28,738 nt of DNA from an uncultured Bdellovibrionales bacterium (GTDB taxonomy: Bacteria > Bdellovibrionota > Bdellovibrionia > Bdellovibrionales > JAMPXM01), in assembly GCA_937927435.1 (NCBI GenBank), contig CALBDW010000165.1, positions 1 through 28,738 of the forward strand, given 5' to 3'. This document shows positions 7,049 to 14,143 of the stretch, piece after piece. The translations under genes and the position numbers were made by a program. Under the pieces are notes generated by a model. That model was given only the letters and a program-made list of their open reading frames with translations, was not told the origin of the DNA and did no database searches. Every line of letters starts with the position of its first letter. The first letter of the stretch is position 1.

Positions 7049-8053
7049 ATGAAGAAAGCGTTTTTGCTGACACTCGTTTTGGCGGTCTTTCTGGCTGTCG
7101 GCTGTTCGGTGCAGCAAGGTTCTGTTCCGAATAACCCGCCGAATACGGATACCGACGTGAGCCTTTTCGGCTTCCGGGTTAACCAAGGGCGTGTGCGTTC
7201 GGAACTCGCATCCGCGTTCCTTTGGCCGATCAGTTGGAAAGAGAAGGACTACGAGCTGAAGGTCGGCTTAATCAATAAGGCGAGCGCCGACATGACCGGT
7301 GCGGTCGTAATGAACGTTCTTGCCAAACGGATCGAAATTCTTCGCTTGTGGTACGAGTTTATCAGCCTTGAGGATGCGGAACGAAGCTGCCGCAGCGAGA
7401 AATTCCTGATGGGCTTGACGGAAGATGAACTCACCGCGCTCGATGAAGTGATTTTTCCGGATGACCGTTGGGTGCCGGTTCCCGAGGCGGTTCCCGGAGA
7501 GCCGGGGTACGAACTCTATGCGGCTTTTCAGGAGTGCCGGGCGAATCAGGCCATGCGCGTTCAGTTGGACATGGAAGTGAATCAATTTCTCATGTCCATC
7601 AACGACGACGGCAATCCGGTGAAAGAAGCGCAACTCTTGATTGCGAAAGAGTTGGGCGTTGAAAATTCGATTCCGATGAATGCGGACGGGTTCATATTTG
7701 AATACGGACCGAACGGGAAGGTTTCGATCCGCGTGACCAACTTCAATAATTCGGGCATCACGCAGCGTTCGGACAGAGGTGATAACCGCATCAAGAACGT
7801 TCTTCTGTACAAAAACCGGCTGTATTTCACGATCCCCGGAGTCGGGGAGTACGCGGGCGTCGAGCATAACTTCGCGCTCGAACGCGTTCAGAATCTTGGA
7901 AGCTTCCAGAAGTATGTGCGCGACGATGAGGGTAAAATCCGCAAGATCAATGTTGATCTCGCGCATTTCCGGGTGACCTTGGAGCAGGTGAAGGGATCCG
8001 TCAGAAGAGCCGGATCGGGTCAGATCATCGGTCTTTTTGAAGAAGCCTATTGA
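7049..8053 (+). CDS. Lipoprotein of unknown function, third gene of the envelope set
   Basis: The 334-residue product has a lipoprotein signal, MKKAFLLTLVLAVFLAVGC, with the lipobox cysteine at residue 19. The residues after it (Ser-Val-Gln) do not include the Asp that retains lipoproteins at the inner membrane of enterobacteria, so outer-membrane placement is possible. The body shows no motif I recognise. It has a charged, tryptophan-containing early part (LWPISWKEKDYELKVGL), a cysteine pair around residues 113 and 155, and a beta-rich C-terminal half (FIFEYGPNGKVSIRVTNFNN, GVGEYAGVEHNFALERV). A strong GGGGATAGGAA ribosome-binding region lies just before the ATG. The close linkage to the barrel gene suggests a shared envelope role. 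Confidence 0.78.
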   Translation: MKKAFLLTLVLAVFLAVGCSVQQGSVPNNPPNTDTDVSLFGFRVNQGRVRSELASAFLWPISWKEKDYELKVGLINKASADMTGAVVMNVLAKRIEILRLWYEFISLEDAERSCRSEKFLMGLTEDELTALDEVIFPDDRWVPVPEAVPGEPGYELYAAFQECRANQAMRVQLDMEVNQFLMSINDDGNPVKEAQLLIAKELGVENSIPMNADGFIFEYGPNGKVSIRVTNFNNSGITQRSDRGDNRIKNVLLYKNRLYFTIPGVGEYAGVEHNFALERVQNLGSFQKYVRDDEGKIRKINVDLAHFRVTLEQVKGSVRRAGSGQIIGLFEEAY

Positions 8054-8061
8054 CGCTCTTT

Positions 8062-8084
8062 CCGCTCCGTCTTGCGCGGGGCGG
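8062..8084. terminator. Hairpin between convergent genes, possible weak bidirectional terminator
   Basis: CCGCTCCG (8062-8069) pairs with CGGGGCGG (8077-8084) over 8 bases with one G-U pair, around a 7-base loop. It lies exactly in the 36-base gap between the lipoprotein stop and the stop of the convergent hypoxanthine phosphoribosyltransferase gene. No T-tract follows on either strand, so it would not be a classical intrinsic terminator. Confidence 0.4.
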
Positions 8085-8089
8085 ATTCA

Positions 8090-8608
8090 TCATTGAGTGA
8101 AATAATAGATGTCTTTGTAGTTGCGGCCGATTTCTTCCGAATCCATGCCGTAACCGACCATATAGCGGTCTTCAATCGTCATTCCCACATAATCCGGCTT
8201 GATGGGCAGTTCGCGACGAGCGGGCTTGTCAAGCAATGTCACGATCTTCAAGGACGCGGGCGAGGCGGCTAACAACCGCTGTCTCAGGAAGTTCAGCGTC
8301 CGAGCTGTATCGATGATTTCCTCGACGATCAAAACGTGTTTGCCCGTGATATTGACGCTGATGTCTTTGTGCAAACGGATAGCTCCGTGCTTTTCAATGG
8401 CGCTCGCCTGGACGAAGTCCACTTGCTGTTTGAGATTGATTTTCCGCATGAGGTCCGCAAGGAAGATGCATGAACCTTTCAGCGGGCAGATGTGAATGAT
8501 TTCCTTATCGTGATAGTCGATTTCGATCTCTTTCGCGAGTCGCGCGACGATTTCCTGGATTTCGTCGTGCGTAAGAAACGCGATCATGTCATCCTTGAAC
8601 CGGGCCAT
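8090..8608 (-). CDS. hpt: Hypoxanthine phosphoribosyltransferase
   Basis: The product is 172 residues from the ATG at 8608. It has the HPRT hallmarks: PLKGSCIFLADLMR (the conserved Leu-Lys/Gly loop that binds pyrophosphate), a flexible-loop region, the PRPP motif VLIVEEIIDTARTL at residues 92-105, and the purine-contacting LLDKPARRE and PDYVGMTIEDRYMVGYGMD segment. Known: HPRT converts hypoxanthine or guanine plus PRPP to IMP or GMP in purine salvage. The PRPP motif deviates from the usual VEDIIDTG, with Glu for the second acidic residue and Ala for Gly; both are mild changes. An ATG at 8617 is also in frame, but AAGGA sits next to it and at proper distance from 8608, so 8608 is preferred. 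It is the last gene of the minus-strand bamD block and converges with the lipoprotein gene. Confidence 0.92.
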   Translation of the reverse strand: MARFKDDMIAFLTHDEIQEIVARLAKEIEIDYHDKEIIHICPLKGSCIFLADLMRKINLKQQVDFVQASAIEKHGAIRLHKDISVNITGKHVLIVEEIIDTARTLNFLRQRLLAASPASLKIVTLLDKPARRELPIKPDYVGMTIEDRYMVGYGMDSEEIGRNYKDIYYFTQ

Positions 8609-8632
8609 TTGAACCATCCTTGTTGCTGTCTT

Positions 8633-9355
8633 TTAGGTGAGGAGCGCCGAACCGGATTCTTGCGCCATTTGCAGGTACTTAAGCGCGATGGGGTGCTCCG
8701 GATCGCGCAAAAGAACGCTTTCCCATTGTTCGACGGCTTCCACCGTCCGTTTCGTGTTGTAATAGAGCAGTCCGAGCTTCAAACGCGCCGGCACGAACTG
8801 AGGGTATTCCTGAACGAGGATCTGCAATTCGCGGATCGCCCGCGAGATATTTCCGGTTTGAATGAAACATTCGATGGCTTTCATTTTCAGCTCGGCCTTG
8901 CGAGTCGAAAGGGAAAGAGCCTTCGCGAATTGCTCGAGCGCTTCGCCGTACCGTTTGTTTTGGAAATAAAGCTCGCCGAGTTCGTCATGCTTGCTGGCGA
9001 GTTTTTCCTGCAGCTGGGCGTCGGCTGTTTGAGATTTTTGCGCCAACGCTTTTTGTGCGTCTTCGAAGACTTTCCTTCCTTCCTCGTAACGGCCGAGATC
9101 GTTCAAAATGATCGAAAGGCCGACGCTCGAATCGGTGTACGTCGGGTCGATCTCCAGGGCACGCCGGAACGTTTTGATCGCCTTGTTGAACTTGCCTTTG
9201 TCGTAGTAGATGGTCGCCATCATGTGAAAAACCTCAGGGTTTTTCACGTTCGAGGCGAGGAGCTGTTGCAAAAGGGGCTCAGCAATGCGGTAATTGCCTT
9301 CGCGGAAATGCTCGCGCGCAGTTTCAAGAAGTTCCTTTGCGTCTTCGTGATCCAT
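8633..9355 (-). CDS. Soluble TPR-repeat protein downstream of BamD
   Basis: The 240-residue product has at least five tetratricopeptide repeats, including EDAKELLETAREHFREGNY, VFHMMATIYYDKGKFNKAI, LGELYFQNKRYGEALEQFAKAL and LKLGLLYYNTKRTVEAVEQWE. It has no signal peptide or membrane segment, so a cytoplasmic location is likely. TPR proteins act as protein-binding scaffolds; no partner can be named. The longer frame from 9394 would overlap bamD by 38 bases. The ATG at 9355 lies 1 base past the bamD stop and begins right before the first repeat helix, so it is preferred and implies translational coupling to bamD. Confidence 0.85.
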   Translation of the reverse strand: MDHEDAKELLETAREHFREGNYRIAEPLLQQLLASNVKNPEVFHMMATIYYDKGKFNKAIKTFRRALEIDPTYTDSSVGLSIILNDLGRYEEGRKVFEDAQKALAQKSQTADAQLQEKLASKHDELGELYFQNKRYGEALEQFAKALSLSTRKAELKMKAIECFIQTGNISRAIRELQILVQEYPQFVPARLKLGLLYYNTKRTVEAVEQWESVLLRDPEHPIALKYLQMAQESGSALLT

Positions 9356-9356
9356 G

Positions 9357-10097
9357 CTACTCAAGCTCACTTTTAGCCCGCCGTGCTTCGTCACTGTCAG
9401 GATAGAGGGTGTACAAGTTCTTCAGGTGTTGCTGACCCCGTTCGCGCTCGCCGGAACGAATAGCACTCACGGCGGCGCCATACAAGGCCGCCGCGTCGAG
9501 GCCTAAATTCGGATAGTTTTTCAAGACGGCCTCATAGCGGCCCAAGGCGCTGTCGTACAGCTTTCTCTTCGCGTAAAAGTCAGCAATGTACATTTCTTTT
9601 TCCGCGAGCATCCGCAACGCTTTGAGTCTTTTTTCGCGGGCTTCAGCCGCGTACTCGGAATTCGGGTACGAGGAGAGGACTTCGTCGAAGTAAAGAATCG
9701 CCTTTTCGGCGAGGCTGAGATCGCGGTCGATCGTGCTAGGGAGCTGATTGAAATAGCTCATCGCCAAGCGGAATGTGACGTAGTCCGATTTCGGATGCCT
9801 GGGATGGAATTCTTTAAAGAGCTGATAGGCGCTTTGTGCTTCGATGTAAGCCTCGCGCTTGTAGTGAATGTCCGCGATCCGCAGCTCCGCTTCGGTCGCA
9901 AGCTTGCTATAGGGAAATTTGTTTTTAACGTCCGAGAACTTGGCGATCGCCTCTTCGTAGAGCTCGTCTTTCTCGAATTCTTCCGCCTGTTTGAACGCGC
10001 CTTCAGGTGTCGAGGTGTCGTATTTGGGCGTCGACGAGCAGCCGACCAAAAGCGCGAAAACCAGCAGTAAAAGCCCGTTCAGACGGAAAAATGCCAT
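9357..10097 (-). CDS. bamD: Outer-membrane assembly lipoprotein BamD (YfiO family)
   Basis: The 246-residue product has a lipoprotein signal with the lipobox LLVGC and Cys20, then five TPR units characteristic of BamD: EGAFKQAEEFEKDELYEEAIAKF, the AELRIADIHYKREAYIEAQSAYQLFKEFHPRHP unit with the typical HP ending, and the TIDRDLSLAEKAILYFDEVLSSYPNSEYA unit near residues 120-150. Known: BamD is the essential lipoprotein of the BAM complex that contacts BamA and helps fold outer-membrane barrels. The asparagine-proline in SYPNSEYA and YIADFYAKRKLYDSALGRY are family-typical. It lies 55 bases downstream of the AI-2E permease gene and is directly followed by a TPR gene. Confidence 0.93.
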   Translation of the reverse strand: MAFFRLNGLLLLVFALLVGCSSTPKYDTSTPEGAFKQAEEFEKDELYEEAIAKFSDVKNKFPYSKLATEAELRIADIHYKREAYIEAQSAYQLFKEFHPRHPKSDYVTFRLAMSYFNQLPSTIDRDLSLAEKAILYFDEVLSSYPNSEYAAEAREKRLKALRMLAEKEMYIADFYAKRKLYDSALGRYEAVLKNYPNLGLDAAALYGAAVSAIRSGERERGQQHLKNLYTLYPDSDEARRAKSELE

Positions 10098-10152
10098 GCC
10101 AGCAGTCTACTGACCAAAGCCGCGCAAAGTCAATGTCAGCCTCGAAATCCGG

Positions 10153-11226
10153 TTAGCGTGGCGATTCCAAGATGTGTTCGTAAAAAGCCTTAAATATCAG
10201 CTTGATAGCGATGGCGACCGGGATCGAGATTACCATGCCGAGAATACCCATCACCTGGGCGCCGATAATGATGAGAATGATAACTGTCGCGGGATGTAAA
10301 TTGACGAGCCTGGCGACGACCAAGGGAATGATGAAGACAATGTCGATCAACTGCGCGATGAAATAAATCGTCGTTACCCAGAAAAGATTCCAATTCAGAG
10401 ACTCCGCTATGGCCGGATCATCGGAAAAAAGGACGATGAATAGAGCGGGTACGGCGCCGATGAAGGGGCCGATATAAGGAATGAGGTTCGTAATGGCCGC
10501 GAACAAGGCCAAGAGCGTCGCGAACGGGATGCCGATGATTTGTAAGCCGAGCCATACGACGATTCCGACGATCGCCGCTTCGATGAAGCGCGCGCGAATG
10601 AACCCTCCCATCTGTTCGTTAAGCTGGTAATGCAGCTTCAATGTGGTCTCGAAGAGCGAGTTCGGGACCATTTCGAGAAACTTCCGTGAAACCGTTCGAC
10701 CTTCTTGAAGCATGAAAAGTGCTAAAAGTGGGGTCAGAATCAGGACAGTGAGAGAACCTGAAACCAAGGAGGGGATCTGAGTCGAAAGGGTCGCCGTTTG
10801 GCTGATGATCCAATCATGAATAGTTTCGCTGAAATCCGTCATGCGGATCTGGAAAAGTTTCTGCAGGTGTTGTTCACTGGCCGCAATCAGATTGAGAAGA
10901 TCGTTTTGGTACTTCGGCAGCTTCGCTTCGAGAGCGCTCGCTTGGCGCGCGATAAGGGGTACGACTGAATAAGCGGCAAGGCAGATCAGAACACCGGTCG
11001 CGACGAACGGGATCAAGATGGCCGATCGGCGCGACAGCCCTCTCCGCTCGAGAAAATCGACAATGGGCGATAGAAGGTAATTCGTCACGAACGCGAGGAC
11101 AAACGAGACCAAGAGGTTATTGACGGTCAAAAGGACCGTTAACGCCGTGGCGAGCAAAACGACGATAACGCCGAGTTTGAGTATGAGTTCGCGGCGGAGA
11201 AGGGCTTGTAACCGGCTGTCGTTCAT
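10153..11226 (-). CDS. AI-2E family permease (DUF20/PerM/TqsA-like)
   Basis: The 357-residue polytopic membrane protein has about eight hydrophobic segments arranged as in the AI-2E exporter family. Two early pairs lie around residues 12-50 and 65-90; a soluble helical stretch (QNDLLNLIAASEQHLQKLFQI) follows, then the conserved GGFIRARFIEAAIVGIVVWLGL and the signature NLIPYIGPFIGAVPALFIVL, and finally LHPATVIILIIIGAQVMGILGMVISIPVA. Known: family members export autoinducer-2 in some bacteria, or act as Na+/H+ antiporters or in stress resistance in others, so the substrate cannot be named. The start codon overlaps the upstream CNB gene's stop by ATGA (11223-11226), pointing to translational coupling. 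Confidence 0.9.
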   Translation of the reverse strand: MNDSRLQALLRRELILKLGVIVVLLATALTVLLTVNNLLVSFVLAFVTNYLLSPIVDFLERRGLSRRSAILIPFVATGVLICLAAYSVVPLIARQASALEAKLPKYQNDLLNLIAASEQHLQKLFQIRMTDFSETIHDWIISQTATLSTQIPSLVSGSLTVLILTPLLALFMLQEGRTVSRKFLEMVPNSLFETTLKLHYQLNEQMGGFIRARFIEAAIVGIVVWLGLQIIGIPFATLLALFAAITNLIPYIGPFIGAVPALFIVLFSDDPAIAESLNWNLFWVTTIYFIAQLIDIVFIIPLVVARLVNLHPATVIILIIIGAQVMGILGMVISIPVAIAIKLIFKAFYEHILESPR

Positions 11227-11783
11227 GATGACTTGCTTTCAGCCTGCGGCGGCTCTCTCAGTTCTCTGAGAGCCCGACGAAGGTCTGTGACTTTATCCGT
11301 CGTTTCCTTTAAACGTCGACCTAAAACTTCGGCAAGCCGCCGCAGAATCTTAATGCCCGCGGAGGGGTTGCGTTTGATGATCTCGTCGAGATCGGGGACG
11401 AAAAAGCCGATCAGGACGCTGTCGTCGCGGCAAACGGCGGTCGCGGTCCTGCGGCTGTTTTCTTCGACCAGTGCCAGCTCCCCAAAGAAATCGCCTTCCA
11501 CCAGTTGGGTGACAAAAATTTCGCGCGCTTCCTCGAACGGGCTCGCGAAGTCGTGAACGAAGATTTCGACTTTGCCTTTCACGACGATGTACATCCCGAC
11601 GCCGATCTCACCTTGACGGAAGACCGACTCGCCCGCGTGGTAGCGTCTGACGTGAACAATGTCTTCCACGAGTTTGAGTTCGGATTTCGAAAGATCCTGG
11701 AAAAGCATGTTCGCCGCCAGAGCGGACTGGATATCGTCTTCTTTTTTCGGCCTACGGAAAATGTTTTCCCAAAGGTAATTCAT
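11223..11783 (-). CDS. Cyclic nucleotide-binding-domain protein
   Basis: The 186-residue product is mainly one CNB/cupin-like domain (residues about 25-140), with MLFQDLSKSELKLVEDIV, GESVFRQGEIGVGMYIVVKGKVEIF and the phosphate-binding cassette GDFFGELALVEENSRRTATA at about residues 97-116. The cassette keeps the FGELAL part and an arginine-rich RRTA segment, so ligand binding is plausible. There is no DNA-binding domain, so it is not a CRP-type regulator. The C-terminal 45 residues are helical and charged. It begins 4 bases before the stop of the BatE-like gene and ends over the start of the permease gene, so the three are coupled. Inference: it may gate or report on the permease. The ligand (cAMP, cGMP or other) is unknown. 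Confidence 0.9.
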   Translation of the reverse strand: MNYLWENIFRRPKKEDDIQSALAANMLFQDLSKSELKLVEDIVHVRRYHAGESVFRQGEIGVGMYIVVKGKVEIFVHDFASPFEEAREIFVTQLVEGDFFGELALVEENSRRTATAVCRDDSVLIGFFVPDLDEIIKRNPSAGIKILRRLAEVLGRRLKETTDKVTDLRRALRELREPPQAESKSS

Positions 11784-12586
11784 GGAGTCGCCTTATCTTC
11801 CGTCGTAAATAGCGCTGACCGCGGTATCCACCCGGTCGACGAATCTTGATAAGTTACTTGTACCCAATCTCCGGCGGTTTGTCTCACAACGACTTCCAGA
11901 CCTTCGTAAAGATCGAAAAGGGGCGTCGCGGATTCATCCGCCGCCGAACGGGCTGCGGTTTTTTCAACGACAATCGTGCCGCGAAGGATCGTGAGGTCAT
12001 AGGCTTTGGCCGCCGTTAAACTGAGGCTACCGATTAAAAGGAAGCCGCTGATCAATGTGACGGTTGGAAACGGCGGCAGCGGTTTTTCCTGCAGAAGCGC
12101 GTCTCGCCGAAGGCCCAGGTAGCGCAGAGTCAACCAGCCGGTCATCAAAAGCAAAACCGCCGATAAGCCTAAAAACTCGTTCAACGTGTAATCGATCAAC
12201 AAGTTTTTCCGCAGGGACTGCCAGAATGTGACGTCATGCGGAATCTCTTTATGTGCAAGCTGGCTCTCCGCCCAGGCGATGGCGCTTTTCGCGGGAGAAA
12301 AGCTCGGTTGAATCGCTAATGCCTTGCGCCAGAGAGCAAGGGCCATGCCCAGTTGGCCCTCGTTTTGAACGGTCATGGCTAAATTGTGAAGGAGAATTGG
12401 ATTCTGGGGGTCATTCTTTAAGGCTTCAGCAAATGACGCGTGCGCCTGCTTAAATTCACCCTTCTGAAAGAAGGCAATCCCTGCCTGAAAGCTGGCTTCC
12501 GAACCGGATGCAGCAAATTGAAATCCAATTAAGAACAGAACAGTACAGACGGTGGTGAGAAGGCGAAAAAGCGCATTGAAAGGCAT
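11780..12586 (-). CDS. Membrane protein with TPR and bacterial SH3 domains, BatE-like
   Basis: The 268-residue product has a hydrophobic N-terminus (signal or membrane segment, residues 8-27), a TPR pair near 30-110 (QAGIAFFQKGEFKQAHASFAEAL, LLHNLAMTVQNEGQLGMALALWRKAL), two membrane segments near 138-156 and 174-194, and a C-terminal SH3b domain near 200-262 (LYEGLEVVVRQTAGDWVQVTY, GWIPRSAL). Known: this TPR-TM-SH3 arrangement resembles BatE of aerotolerance loci; no BatA/B/C/D genes are in the window, so a functional link is unproven. An in-frame TTG at 12622 would add 12 residues but coincides with the -35 of a good promoter, so the ATG at 12586 is preferred. That would make the mRNA nearly leaderless. 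It is the first gene of a coupled trio with the CNB protein and the permease. Confidence 0.75.
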   Translation of the reverse strand: MPFNALFRLLTTVCTVLFLIGFQFAASGSEASFQAGIAFFQKGEFKQAHASFAEALKNDPQNPILLHNLAMTVQNEGQLGMALALWRKALAIQPSFSPAKSAIAWAESQLAHKEIPHDVTFWQSLRKNLLIDYTLNEFLGLSAVLLLMTGWLTLRYLGLRRDALLQEKPLPPFPTVTLISGFLLIGSLSLTAAKAYDLTILRGTIVVEKTAARSAADESATPLFDLYEGLEVVVRQTAGDWVQVTYQDSSTGWIPRSALFTTEDKATP

Positions 12587-12593
12587 AAGATGA

Positions 12594-12622
12594 ATTCTAT
12601 GGTGAGTCCGGCAAATGCTCAA
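12594..12622 (-). promoter_or_regulatory. Sigma70-like promoter for the minus-strand TPR/SH3-CNB-permease genes
   Basis: On the minus strand, TTGAGC (12622-12617; four of six to TTGACA) is followed by a 17-base spacer and TAGAAT (12599-12594; five of six to TATAAT). Only seven bases then separate the -10 box from the ATG at 12586, so the transcript would start at or very near the start codon. Confidence 0.5.
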
Positions 12623-12625
12623 TGA

Positions 12626-12708
12626 CCCGATTTAAAAACCGGTCCGCCTGGTCTTTGCCCTCGTTTCGGACGAGTGTTAGATTGCGATTCACGAGGCCCT
12701 AAATCGGG
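12626..12708. repeat. 9-base inverted repeat flanking the divergent promoter region
   Basis: CCCGATTTA (12626-12634) and TAAATCGGG (12700-12708) are exact reverse complements, separated by 65 bases that contain the proposed aminotransferase promoter. A smaller 5-base-stem inverted repeat, CTCGT-TTCGG-ACGAG (12660-12674), lies in the promoter spacer. Symmetric sites on both sides of a promoter suit a looping or dimer-binding regulator, but no regulator gene is in the window. Confidence 0.35.
12655..12683 (+). promoter_or_regulatory. Sigma70-like extended -10 promoter for the aminotransferase operon
   Basis: TTGCCC (12655-12660; four of six) is followed by a 17-base spacer and TAGATT (12678-12683; four of six), with TGT directly before it as an extended -10 element. 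A leader of about 65 bases to the ATG at 12755 is predicted. Confidence 0.45.
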
Positions 12709-12754
12709 AGCCTTAAATTGGATTTGAATCCATATGCCACGAGGTGAAGTTAAA

Positions 12755-14134
12755 ATGGCCAAGCCCATCGGTCACGTGATTGCCGAGTCCCCCAAGATCC
12801 AATCTCTCATCAACGAACTCGTCGAGGAAGTGAGTAAACTTGAGAGCCGGATTACGACGGTTGTTCCTCCCCACGAGTCGTTGATCGAAGACGCGAAAAA
12901 AGCGTTCGATGATGTCGGCAAGTACCGAGGGCGTCCCTTGATGTATCCGTTCTTAGTCACGGGCGCGGGCCGCGGTCCCTACGTCGAGCTCGAAGACGGC
13001 AGCGTTAAGCTGGATTTGATTAACGGTATCGGCGTTCATATTTTCGGACACAGCCATCCGCGTATCCGGGCCGCCGCTTTGCGTGGAGCGCTTTCGGACG
13101 TGGTCATGCAAGGAAATCTCGAGCCGAACCGTGAATACGCGGATCTTGGCAAAAAATTGGTTGAACTGGCTTCACGCAAGAGCCGCTTGAAATACTGCTG
13201 GCTCACCACGTGCGGGACGATGGCCAACGAAAACGCGCTCAAGATCGCCCGGCAAAAGCATTCGCCCGCGCGCCTCATCATCGGGATGGAAAACCAGTTC
13301 GCCGGTCGTTCGACGATGATGGCGGAGCTGACGGACAACCCCGCTTACCGTCAAGGCCTGCCGAGATACGACGAGGTTCTGCGTATTCCTTGGTACAAGC
13401 CGGGGCATCCCGAGAGCGCGGATGCGGCTCTCCGCAAACTGAAGGAATACGTCGCGAACCATGAGAAAAATATCTGCGCGTTCGTTTTCGAACCCATGTT
13501 GGGCGAGGGCGGCTATCGGACCGCGCCCCGTGAGTATTTCGTTCCGATGCTCGAGTTTTGCAAGGAGCGCGGCATTGCGGTTTGGGTGGACGAAATCCAA
13601 ACGTTCATGCGCACGGGTGAACTCTTCGCGTTCGAGACTTTAGACATAGGACAATACGTCGACATTTGCACGATCGCGAAAACGCTCCAAACAGGCGCCG
13701 TGCTATACACCGAAGAGTACAATCCGCAGCCGGGTCTCGTCGCCGGAACGTTTTCCGGCGGATCGTCGGCTATGGCGGCGGGTCTTGAAGCTCTCAAGAT
13801 GATCACTGAAGAGGGATATCTGGGGCCCAACGGGCGGATTCAAAAGATTCACAGCGAGTTCGTCGGAATGTTGAACCGACTCAACGAGACGACCTGCAAG
13901 GGTATGTTGCAAGATGCGGGCGGTTTGGGGCTGATGGTCGCCGTGACTCCTCTTGACGGTGGCAAGGATACGGTGACGAAGCTTCTGTACACGCTCTTCA
14001 AAAACGGTTTGATCGCGTTTTCATGCGGCCGCGACCCGTATCGCCTGCGTTTCCTGTTGCCCGCTGTCATTGACACACAAGATATCGAACTCGCGGGTAA
14101 GATCATCGAGAAGTCGGTTCTTGAAATCGCGTAA
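12755..14134 (+). CDS. Class III PLP-dependent aminotransferase, probably for ornithine/succinylornithine or a related omega-amino group
   Basis: The 459-residue product has the landmarks of class III aminotransferases: LDLINGIGVHIFGHSHP, CGTMANENALKIAR (PLP-phosphate loop), FEPMLGEGGY, the VDEIQTFMRTGELFAFE aspartate block, and the Schiff-base lysine Lys309 in TIAKTLQTG. About 60 extra N-terminal residues precede the core. Known: the class includes AstC/ArgD (succinylornithine and acetylornithine) and lysine 6-aminotransferase; sequence alone does not separate these by eye. Its operon partners are AstA and AstD homologues, so an AstC-like reaction, succinylornithine to succinylglutamate semialdehyde, is the best inference. 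The start at 12755 is chosen because GAGGTG lies 9 bases upstream; an ATG at 12734 would lack a site. The M20 gene follows 9 bases later in the same frame. Confidence 0.9.
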   Translation: MAKPIGHVIAESPKIQSLINELVEEVSKLESRITTVVPPHESLIEDAKKAFDDVGKYRGRPLMYPFLVTGAGRGPYVELEDGSVKLDLINGIGVHIFGHSHPRIRAAALRGALSDVVMQGNLEPNREYADLGKKLVELASRKSRLKYCWLTTCGTMANENALKIARQKHSPARLIIGMENQFAGRSTMMAELTDNPAYRQGLPRYDEVLRIPWYKPGHPESADAALRKLKEYVANHEKNICAFVFEPMLGEGGYRTAPREYFVPMLEFCKERGIAVWVDEIQTFMRTGELFAFETLDIGQYVDICTIAKTLQTGAVLYTEEYNPQPGLVAGTFSGGSSAMAAGLEALKMITEEGYLGPNGRIQKIHSEFVGMLNRLNETTCKGMLQDAGGLGLMVAVTPLDGGKDTVTKLLYTLFKNGLIAFSCGRDPYRLRFLLPAVIDTQDIELAGKIIEKSVLEIA

Positions 14135-14143
14135 TCAAAACTT

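Noticed and set aside
8492..9376. 294-codon open frame on the plus strand, antisense to the HPRT and TPR genes
   Set aside because: It lies opposite two well-supported genes, has no recognisable family motif, and its residues are what complementary codons of those genes give. Long antisense frames are common in GC-rich DNA.
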